Assembly: GCA_034437895.1 (NCBI GenBank)
Contig: DAOTTO010000004.1
Location: 1 to 11,790 of the forward strand
Length of the DNA stretch: 11,790 nucleotides
DNA from: JANRLJ01 sp034437895
GTDB taxonomy: Bacteria > Chloroflexota > Anaerolineae > Aggregatilineales > Phototrophicaceae
Direction of reading: 5' to 3'
Numbering within the stretch: position 1 is the first letter of the stretch; each line of letters starts with the position of its first letter. Positions 6,915 to 11,790 of this stretch are shown here, in pieces. A model generated the notes under the pieces. It ran no database searches. It was not told the origin of the DNA and saw only the letters and a list, made by a program, of their open reading frames with translations. The position numbers and the translations under genes are program-made.

Positions 6915-9464
6915 ATGATTCCTGTCCGTCTTGAACTGAAAAATTTCTTACCCTATCGCGCTCCTGACCCGATTCGCTTTGAGGGTATTCATCTTGCCTG
7001 TTTGACGGGCGCTAACGGCGCGGGGAAATCGTCAATTTTGGACGCGATCACTTGGGTACTTTGGGGGAAAGCCCGTGCCAAACGTGACGAGGAATTGGTG
7101 CATCTCGGTCAGGGCGAGATGTCTGTGCAGCTTGATTTTGAGCAGGAAGGCATGACCTACCGTGTTTATCGCCAACGTTCAGCCGGGAAAAAAGGCGAAG
7201 GTCGGTTGAATCTGTTCATCCTGCAAGAAGGGGAAAAGCCGCGTATCGAGAGCGAACCTTCGATGACACTCACGCAGAAAAAAATTAATGCCCTGCTGCG
7301 GCTGGATTATGAAACCTTCGTCCATTCGGCCTTTTTGCAGCAAGGCAAAGCCGATGCCTTCACCACGCGCACTCCCGCCCAACGCAAGCAAATCCTATCC
7401 GATATTCTCGGCTTGGAACAATGGGAGCGCTATGAGGAAATCGCCAAAGACCGCCAGAAGGCCATCACCGCGCAGTTGGCGACCATAGAGGAACGCATCA
7501 AAGAGATTGACTCTGAACTTCTCCGCCGTCCCGCATTGGAAAAAGATCGAGCCGCTGCCGCCCAGACACATGTCGAAGCGCAAGAAATTCTGGTCATCGC
7601 AGAAGCCCAACTCAAAAAAGTGGAATCTGCCCCTGCTGAACTGCGTGCCGTCCAAGAAAATAAAAAAGATCGGGAACGGCGCTTAAAGGAGAATAAGCGA
7701 GAACATCTCGAAGTTGAGGAGCGTATTGCTCGGCAGCAAAAACAGATTGCGGAATATAACGATATTATTACGAGCCGCGCCAATATTGAATCGGGCTATC
7801 TTGCGCTGCAATCCGCCCGTGAAGCCGATCAGACATTAAGTGATAAATTGCGCCTTTTAAAGACTCTAGATGACTCGCGGTATGAACTCCGCAGCCAACT
7901 CGATTCTGCCCGCGCACGCTTAGAAACCGAAGCCGACTCGCTCCGCCGCAGCATAAGCGAACTTACCGCTGTGGTCAGCACAGACTATGCTGCCGATCTG
8001 CAAATCGTCCAAAGCGAAGTCGCGGTTTTACAAGACATCCAAATCCAGCGTGATTTGCTGGTTGAACAGATCAATATTCAGCGCGAACAGCAAGCCGAAC
8101 TCAAGACCCTAAAGAAAGCACTGACACAAGAAGGAATCGATCTCAAAGAGAAATTAGAAATGCTGTCGCTGACGGATGCGGCGGTTTGTCCGTTATGCGG
8201 TCAACCCTTAGATGTGGAACATCGTCAGCAGATGGTGGCGCAGCTTGACATTGATATCGTAGAGAAACGGGAAGCATATCGCCAGAATAAAGAAGATATC
8301 GGTGCATCCGAAATACACATTGCCGAGGCAAGAAGCCAGCTTAAAGACCTCGAAGCCGGACTCAAGCAGCTTTCCCCTTTGATGGAACGTGCCGGGGCAT
8401 TGCAGGCGCAAGCTGATGCCGCGCATCACGCCGAGATGCGGCTGGCGGAAGAAAATGATCGCTTACAGCAAATTGAAGTCGAACTAATGAGCGACTCTTT
8501 TGCTGTTGATGTGCGTGAGCAGCTTGTTGTATTGGATGGGCAGCAGGTCGAATTAGGCTACGATGAAAACAGTCATGATGATGCGCGTAATCAATTAGAA
8601 AATTACAATCGATATGACCAATTGCAAACGCGGCTGACGATTGCGCTAGAATCGCTGGCAACGCTGCATGATGCGATTGCGGGATCACAGGCGCGGTTTG
8701 ATCGACTGATGCAAGTCATCAATGAACTTGAAGCGGAACTCATCACATTTGAGGGTGAAATTGTCCGTTTAGAACTCTTGGTCGCCGAATTTAACGCCCG
8801 CGAGGAAGAAGTCAAGCGGGAGCGCACCCGTGAACGTAATGCTTATGAGCGGTTGGTCAGCGCGGAACAGATGCTCAAGTCACTTGATGCTCAGGCTGAG
8901 CGTAAGGCACAGCTTGAAATCCGGCGGGAAAAATCCCGCTATGATGAAGCACTTTACAACGAACTTAAACGGGCTTTTGGCAAAAATGGTATTCCTGCCA
9001 TGATTATCGAGACCGCGATTCCCGAATTGGAAGTGACCGCCAATGATCTGCTTACGCGTATGACGGACGGACGGATGCACCTCAAGCTGAATACGCAGCG
9101 CGAGAAAGTGACGGGCGGCGTTCAAGAAACGCTCGACATCGAAATCGCAGATGAACTCGGCACCCGTGCTTATGAAATGTACAGCGGCGGTGAGGCCTTC
9201 CGCATTAACTTCGCGCTGCGAGTCGCCCTCAGCCAAATGCTGTCGCGGCGGGCAGGCGCACAGTTACGGACGCTGTTTATTGATGAGGGCTTTGGTACAC
9301 AGGACGAGGAAGGCCGCAACAAGCTGGTCGAAGCCATCACCGCCATTCAGGACGATTTCGCCCTTATTCTGGTCATCACGCATATCGACGAACTGCGCGA
9401 TTCCTTTCCTGTGCATATTATGGTTGATAAGACGAGCAACGGCAGTCGGGTAGTTGTGAGATGA
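6915..9464 (+). CDS. sbcC: SbcC/Rad50-type DNA repair ATPase
   Basis: 849 residues with the full Rad50/SbcC plan. The N-terminal ATPase half has Walker A GANGAGKSS (32-40) and the Q-loop region AFLQQGKADAFT (139-150). Long heptad-rich arms span about 170-420 and 440-690. The zinc hook CPLCGQPL is at 425-432, with Cys425 and Cys428 joining two molecules through zinc. The C-terminal half has the ABC signature YSGGEA (756-761), Walker B LFIDEGFG (787-794) and the switch histidine in VITHID (His823). The complex with SbcD/Mre11 processes DNA ends and hairpins. It is shorter than the E. coli protein because the arms are shorter. No sbcD lies on either side, so the nuclease partner must be encoded elsewhere. 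The ATG at 6915 has only a weak GGAAAAG upstream, but the product begins exactly where family members do. Confidence 0.95.
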   Translation: MIPVRLELKNFLPYRAPDPIRFEGIHLACLTGANGAGKSSILDAITWVLWGKARAKRDEELVHLGQGEMSVQLDFEQEGMTYRVYRQRSAGKKGEGRLNLFILQEGEKPRIESEPSMTLTQKKINALLRLDYETFVHSAFLQQGKADAFTTRTPAQRKQILSDILGLEQWERYEEIAKDRQKAITAQLATIEERIKEIDSELLRRPALEKDRAAAAQTHVEAQEILVIAEAQLKKVESAPAELRAVQENKKDRERRLKENKREHLEVEERIARQQKQIAEYNDIITSRANIESGYLALQSAREADQTLSDKLRLLKTLDDSRYELRSQLDSARARLETEADSLRRSISELTAVVSTDYAADLQIVQSEVAVLQDIQIQRDLLVEQINIQREQQAELKTLKKALTQEGIDLKEKLEMLSLTDAAVCPLCGQPLDVEHRQQMVAQLDIDIVEKREAYRQNKEDIGASEIHIAEARSQLKDLEAGLKQLSPLMERAGALQAQADAAHHAEMRLAEENDRLQQIEVELMSDSFAVDVREQLVVLDGQQVELGYDENSHDDARNQLENYNRYDQLQTRLTIALESLATLHDAIAGSQARFDRLMQVINELEAELITFEGEIVRLELLVAEFNAREEEVKRERTRERNAYERLVSAEQMLKSLDAQAERKAQLEIRREKSRYDEALYNELKRAFGKNGIPAMIIETAIPELEVTANDLLTRMTDGRMHLKLNTQREKVTGGVQETLDIEIADELGTRAYEMYSGGEAFRINFALRVALSQMLSRRAGAQLRTLFIDEGFGTQDEEGRNKLVEAITAIQDDFALILVITHIDELRDSFPVHIMVDKTSNGSRVVVR

Positions 9465-9537
9465 AAGTGATGAGCGATGAGTCGGAAACGCCAAAATTTA
9501 CCGTAAAATTGTGATAACCAATGAGGAGTAAAATCTG

Positions 9538-10113
9538 ATGACGACCCAACCCCGCGAAAAAATCATGATGACTGCGGAAGAGTATCGCAAGCTACCGGAA
9601 ACAACAGAACGCATAGAACTCATTAACGGTGAACTGATTATGTATGGGAGCGATGAGATGCCTTCCCCCACTTTGAGCCATCAACAGACGATTTCGTTCA
9701 TTTTTGCCTTTCTTCTGCGGTTTTTTACGCCCGACAAAATTTTCAGCGCTCCGACGGATATATACATTGATGACATTAATTATGTGCAACCCGATTTATT
9801 TGTCATCACTGCGAACAATCAGCAGGAGCATGTGGGAAAAGATGGAAAACTTTACGGCGCACCGGATTTGATTATTGAGATTTTATCGCCCTCGACAGCC
9901 CATCGTGACGAGGGGAAAAAATATGATCTTTACGAGCAATATGGGGTACACGAATATTGGATTGTTGACCCCGTTTTAAAACTTGTGAAGGTCTTTACCC
10001 GCAAGGATGAAGGCTTTGCCCGTGTGGGTGTTTTCGGTGTGGAGCAGACGTTTGTGTCACCCATTTTGAACGCTCAAACGGTTGAGGTGAAGCTGTTGTT
10101 TCCGCAGCAGTAA
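9538..10113 (+). CDS. Uma2-family (DUF820) putative endonuclease
   Basis: 191 residues, the normal length. This PD-(D/E)XK-fold family is abundant in Cyanobacteria and Chloroflexota, and its biological role is unsettled. Visible family marks are the N-terminal MTAEEYRKLPE (11-21), RIELINGEL (25-33), the metal-binding Asp in YVQPDLFVI (Asp86), the catalytic-type Glu in LIIEILSPST (Glu114), lysines at 127-128, and the motif YEQYGVHEYWIVDP (132-145). The residues expected for metal binding are kept, so it is probably active. AGGAG 8 nt before the ATG is a good ribosome binding site. It begins 73 bases after sbcC on the same strand, but with its own ribosome binding site and no functional link that I can show. 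Confidence 0.9.
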   Translation: MTTQPREKIMMTAEEYRKLPETTERIELINGELIMYGSDEMPSPTLSHQQTISFIFAFLLRFFTPDKIFSAPTDIYIDDINYVQPDLFVITANNQQEHVGKDGKLYGAPDLIIEILSPSTAHRDEGKKYDLYEQYGVHEYWIVDPVLKLVKVFTRKDEGFARVGVFGVEQTFVSPILNAQTVEVKLLFPQQ

Positions 10114-10133
10114 ATGGTACGGATAAAATGTTC

Positions 10134-10139
10134 TATAAT
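10134..10139 (+). promoter_or_regulatory. Perfect -10 hexamer upstream of the small ORF
   Basis: TATAAT lies 30 bases before the ATG at 10170, in the 56-base gap after the Uma2 gene. No acceptable -35 box is found 16-18 bases upstream and there is no extended -10 TG, so the promoter is only possible. If real it would transcribe the small ORF and perhaps run into the RNA element. Confidence 0.28.
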
Positions 10140-10169
10140 AAGCATAATTTGATTTACAGAGAACCTGAA

Positions 10170-10301
10170 ATGACCCCGCGTGAACAGCTTATCGCAACCT
10201 TAGACGAACTAACCGAGGCGCAAATTGAGGTAATACTGAGCTATGCCCAAGCGCTCCAATCACTTGAACTACCTGCTGAATGTCAGCGACCCCATAGCTA
10301 A
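10170..10301 (+). CDS. Small antitoxin-like protein, 3' end altered by the inserted element
   Basis: 43 codons: MTPREQLIATLDELTEAQIE, then VILSYAQALQSLELPAECQ and a few more residues. The first 30 or so residues look like the short helical proteins (often DUF2281-like, found beside PIN toxins) that begin with a REQL helix and a TEAQ turn. I infer this from pattern only. The last six or seven codons are read out of the inserted RNA element, with the stop inside its left hairpin. If the element (10280-10648) is removed, the frame reads GAA TGA, ending after about 37 codons, with the stop overlapping the ATG of the downstream regulator. The upstream AGAGAA is a weak ribosome binding site. It may be an intact small gene with a slightly changed tail, or a truncated one. 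Confidence 0.5.
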   Translation: MTPREQLIATLDELTEAQIEVILSYAQALQSLELPAECQRPHS

Positions 10302-10570
10302 AGCTAGGGGCTTGTAGCAATACAAGCCATGCTGACCAGACTTAGCTCCCTTCGGGGAACTCCGTTAGCGGTGAATAAATAGGCACTTCAGGGTGACGTT
10401 CCAGCTCCGAACTCTGCGGTGAGCGATTAAACAGGTGGTTGGGAAAAGCCAGTGTCGTGTACATAAAACCACCGCATAACATTGTCGAGGAAGACTTTAC
10501 CCCGCGCAAGCGGAGTAGGCTTTGAGGGAGAGCCATAGGTAACTTAAATCTCCCTTTCCCTTTGGGGATT
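10282..10570 (+). ncRNA. Structured RNA, probably HEARO/omega-RNA type
   Basis: The plus strand forms a chain of helices: an outer stem GTCAGC (10282-10287) with GCTGAC (10331-10336) enclosing the end hairpin and CTTGTA-GCAA-TACAAG (10311-10326). Next come TCCC-TTCG-GGGA (10347-10358), CCG-TTAG-CGG (10362-10371), GGTGGTT (10434-10440) with AACCACC (10467-10473), CCGC-GCAA-GCGG (10502-10513), AGGGAGA (10525-10531) with TCTCCCT (10549-10555), and TCCC-TTTG-GGGA (10557-10568). Two GCAA loops and one UUCG loop exist only on this strand, which gives the sense. IS200/IS605-type ends around a large structured RNA, with ATGA at the downstream junction, fit the omega RNAs of IscB (HEARO). In that family the guide is taken from the flank just 5' of the element. 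The family name is inferred; the folding is read from the sequence. Confidence 0.55.
10290..10310 (+). repeat. Element end hairpin, copy 1 (transposase right end)
   Basis: CCCC, bulged A, TAGCT, AA, AGCTA, GGGG: a 9-bp imperfect palindrome identical over all 21 bases to the copy at 10609-10629. It holds the stop codon of the upstream small ORF. On the minus strand it has the IS608-like form. Confidence 0.85.
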
Positions 10571-10608
10571 ATTGTCCGACAGAATTGAAAGGAGAACTTG
10601 CACTTCCT

Positions 10609-10629
10609 CCCCATAGCTAAAGCTAGGGG
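10609..10629 (+). repeat. Element end hairpin, copy 2 (transposase left end)
   Basis: Identical in sequence and orientation to 10290-10310. It is enclosed by a second stem, CTTGCAC (10597-10603) with GTGCAAG (10635-10641), separated from the hairpin by 5 nt on each side. It ends 19 bases before the ATG of the regulator gene. Confidence 0.85.
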
Positions 10630-10648
10630 TATCCGTGCAAGGAATTTG

Positions 10649-10939
10649 ATGATTATTATGCTTGACCTGAACAAAATTCTGGATAGTCGGCTAGATAAAA
10701 ATGGTAAGCGACTTACTCAAGACCAACTCGCCAAACTAACCGGAGTCCCTCAAGGCACGATCTCAAAATGGATTGGTGGGAAAATTGATCGTTACGACAA
10801 AGACATCCTAATTAGGTTGTGCTACGTTCTTAAGTGCAACTTGTCCGATATTCTGATTGTTGAGTGGGCAAATGATCACACGGAATGGGATGGTGAACCG
10901 CGCCAGTACCCAAGACCAAGAAACAACAAAGCACGTTAA
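10649..10939 (+). CDS. Cro/C1-type (XRE) HTH transcriptional regulator
   Basis: 96 residues. The HTH is LTQDQLAKLTGVPQGTISKW (residues 22-41), followed by IDRYDKDILIRLCYVLKCNLSDIL (46-69), the standard helices 4 and 5 of the small Cro/C1 or HTH_26 regulators. The rest is a polar tail (HTEWDGEPRQYPRPRNN). It probably binds DNA as a dimer, and its target is unknown. The start at 10649 is preferred because AAGGA ends 5 nt upstream; a second ATG at 10658 would be 14 nt from it. The frame is open upstream only through the mobile element, so longer starts are not credible. The ribosome binding site lies within the element's terminal linker and partly inside its outer stem, so the insertion may have changed how this gene is translated. 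It may regulate the small genes around it. Confidence 0.8.
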   Translation: MIIMLDLNKILDSRLDKNGKRLTQDQLAKLTGVPQGTISKWIGGKIDRYDKDILIRLCYVLKCNLSDILIVEWANDHTEWDGEPRQYPRPRNNKAR

Positions 10940-10999
10940 TGCACTTTCGTTTCACCCGGTGTACACTTGTGGCTAAAACTATTAGCAAAGGAGTCCAGC

Positions 11000-11467
11000 A
11001 TGGCGACCACCAAAGAAAAGATGCTTGAAGCACAGACGCTCATCCGGGCAGGACAGCATGATAAAGCGCGTAAGCTACTGGCAACGATTGACCACCCGAA
11101 AGCGCGGGAATGGGAAGCCAAGCTACCCGCTGCGCCCAAAGGCCGTTCAGTCGGGCAACGTGCTTTAACCGTCATCGGTGGTGCAGCGTTCATCTTGATC
11201 GTAGGTACGGCGATTTATTACTTTGCCATCGTGAGTCCGGCGGATGCTGCCAGAAGCAATCTGCTCACGTACTGCTCGGATTTGAACCGTAGTGCAGGCA
11301 ATACCAGCACCTATGGAACGTGTTCAAGATGGGCATCCGGCGATGGGATGGAATTTTATCGGGATGAGGCTGAAGCCTGCGCCAGTCGCAGCGATGGTTT
11401 AGACTCGCTGTTCAATCAATGCATGATCGACGAAGGCGTTAACCCGCCCGGAGTGATATTGAGGTAA
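11000..11467 (+). CDS. Single-span membrane protein with TPR-like cytoplasmic part and four-cysteine outer domain
   Basis: 155 residues. Residues 5-42 (EKMLEAQTLIRAGQHDKARK and following) look like one TPR-type helix pair. Residues 50-54 are basic. A hydrophobic span, ALTVIGGAAFILIVGTAIYYFAIV, covers 55-78. The remaining 77 residues should be outside the membrane if the positive-inside rule holds. They contain Cys92, Cys108, Cys127 and Cys141 at spacings of 16, 19 and 14, an even number that could form two disulfides. I do not recognise a named family for the outer part. AAAGGAG 7 nt before the ATG at 11000 is a strong ribosome binding site and rules against an 11-codon longer frame. The next small gene starts 2 bases after its stop, so they are probably cotranscribed. 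Confidence 0.75.
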   Translation: MATTKEKMLEAQTLIRAGQHDKARKLLATIDHPKAREWEAKLPAAPKGRSVGQRALTVIGGAAFILIVGTAIYYFAIVSPADAARSNLLTYCSDLNRSAGNTSTYGTCSRWASGDGMEFYRDEAEACASRSDGLDSLFNQCMIDEGVNPPGVILR

Positions 11468-11469
11468 AG

Positions 11470-11604
11470 ATGGGTCAAGATACCGATAGCGAATTAATGA
11501 TTGGGTTCATTACTGATGAAGTGGATTTTGATGCAAGGGATGTAAAGCGTATACTTTATGATGAAATTACGGAGCGCAGTGGTTGGACTCAGAAACCAGA
11601 TTAA
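11470..11604 (+). CDS. Small acidic protein, candidate antitoxin of the PIN toxin
   Basis: 44 residues, MGQDTDSELMIGFITDEVDF then DARDVKRILYDEITERSGWT and QKPD, rich in Asp and Glu. GAGGT with a 4-nt spacer before the ATG is a strong ribosome binding site that overlaps the stop codon of the preceding gene. A PIN-domain gene starts before or just after its end, which is the usual order of VapBC-type pairs (small antitoxin first). No known DNA-binding antitoxin fold is obvious; the helix around DARDVKRILYDEI could be the toxin-binding part. It could also be a small protein unrelated to toxin control. Confidence 0.5.
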   Translation: MGQDTDSELMIGFITDEVDFDARDVKRILYDEITERSGWTQKPD

Positions 11605-11790
11605 CCTTAAAAGTGGTAGCGGATACAGGATTTGTTTTTGCAGTTGCAGTGCCTAAAGACCCATCACATCAAGCATGTGCGGCTATCTTTAGAGCATATT
11701 CCCTTATCTATTTGCCCCAAAGCGTCTTAGCGGAACTGGGTTATCTGCTTGTTAAAGTAGGCGGGAGTCGGTTAGCATCTCAATTTTTAC
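11583..11790 (+). CDS. PIN-domain nuclease (VapC-like), N-terminal part only
   Basis: 69 residues are visible and the frame runs off the right edge. VVADTGFVFAVAVPKDPSHQ carries the first catalytic Asp of the PIN fold, and SVLAELGYLL carries the conserved Glu about 40 residues later. The later acidic residues are outside the window. PIN toxins of this type cut tRNA or other RNA and are held in check by a neighbouring antitoxin. Two starts are possible: TTG at 11583, with GGAG 8 nt upstream and a 22-base overlap with the small ORF, or GTG at 11613, which lacks a ribosome binding site but gives the shorter N-terminus common in this family. I chose the TTG because of the ribosome binding site, without strong conviction. 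The frame is closed upstream by TGA at 11562. Confidence 0.7.
   Translation, partial: MDSETRLTLKVVADTGFVFAVAVPKDPSHQACAAIFRAYSLIYLPQSVLAELGYLLVKVGGSRLASQFL

Larger units (their letters stand above)
10280..10648. mobile_element. ORF-less IS200/IS605-bounded element (HEARO/omega-RNA-like)
   Basis: Two identical 21-base hairpin-forming repeats in direct orientation lie at 10290-10310 and 10609-10629. Read on the minus strand they have the form CCCCTAGCT, TT, AGCTA-T-GGGG with a bulged T, very like the end hairpins of IS608 as I recall them. So in transposase orientation the left end is at the high coordinate. There a 19-nt linker separates the hairpin from TCAT (ATGA on the plus strand, 10649-10652). 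At the other end a 10-nt linker ends in ACAT. IS608 has similar unequal linkers and related cleavage tetranucleotides. No transposase, TnpB or IscB frame exists inside, so mobility would depend on enzymes supplied in trans. The exact borders are inferred and may be off by a few bases. Confidence 0.6.

Noticed and set aside
10310..10610. Degraded TnpB or IscB coding remnant inside the element
   Set aside because: None of the three plus frames carries RuvC or HNH motifs or a zinc-finger CxxC pair, and each is interrupted often; the stretch is better explained as RNA structure.
10342..10674. Minus-strand open frame of 110 codons across the RNA element
   Set aside because: It crosses the element, the end hairpin and the regulator start, shows no family features, and lies antisense to a clearly structured RNA.
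1..11790. CRISPR array
   Set aside because: No regularly spaced direct repeats exist; the only exact repeat of this size is the pair of element hairpins about 300 bases apart.

Overview
The window reads as accessory-rich bacterial chromosome, most likely from Chloroflexota (Anaerolineae-like). That guess is inference. It rests on the mix of a Uma2-family nuclease, a solo SbcC, a divergent ParA-ParB pair, a short PIN toxin module and a non-coding IS200/IS605-bounded RNA element. There is no 16S gene or other lineage marker, so treat the taxonomy as tentative.

Layout. Everything from position 1 to about 6351 is on the minus strand and everything from 6915 to the end is on the plus strand, so a 563-base divergent intergenic region (6352-6914) splits the window. 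In their own direction the minus-strand genes are parA and parB (1 nt apart), a long inverted repeat, glpD (GTG start, strong ribosome binding site), an esterase with an N-terminal carbohydrate-binding-like domain, a class I methyltransferase broken by a single-base frameshift, and an AAA ATPase that runs off the left edge. glpD, esterase, methyltransferase and ATPase are closely spaced and probably form one transcription unit. Only the GlpD role (FAD-dependent oxidation of glycerol 3-phosphate) is firm.

The plus strand carries sbcC (Rad50-like DNA repair ATPase, no sbcD beside it), a Uma2 nuclease, a 43-codon small ORF, the RNA element, a Cro/C1-type regulator, a single-span membrane protein with four extracytoplasmic cysteines, and a small antitoxin-like ORF overlapping a PIN-domain toxin that runs off the right edge.

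The most interesting object is at about 10280-10648. Two identical 21-base copies of an IS200/IS605-type hairpin enclose about 300 bases with no transposase or other convincing protein. The plus strand there folds into many short helices, several capped by GCAA or UUCG tetraloops. The element ends directly before an ATGA that contains the start codon of the regulator gene. This architecture fits an ORF-less copy of a HEARO/omega-RNA element (the guide-RNA part of IscB-type systems). It appears to have separated two formerly adjacent small genes, and its right end now seems to supply the ribosome binding site of the regulator.
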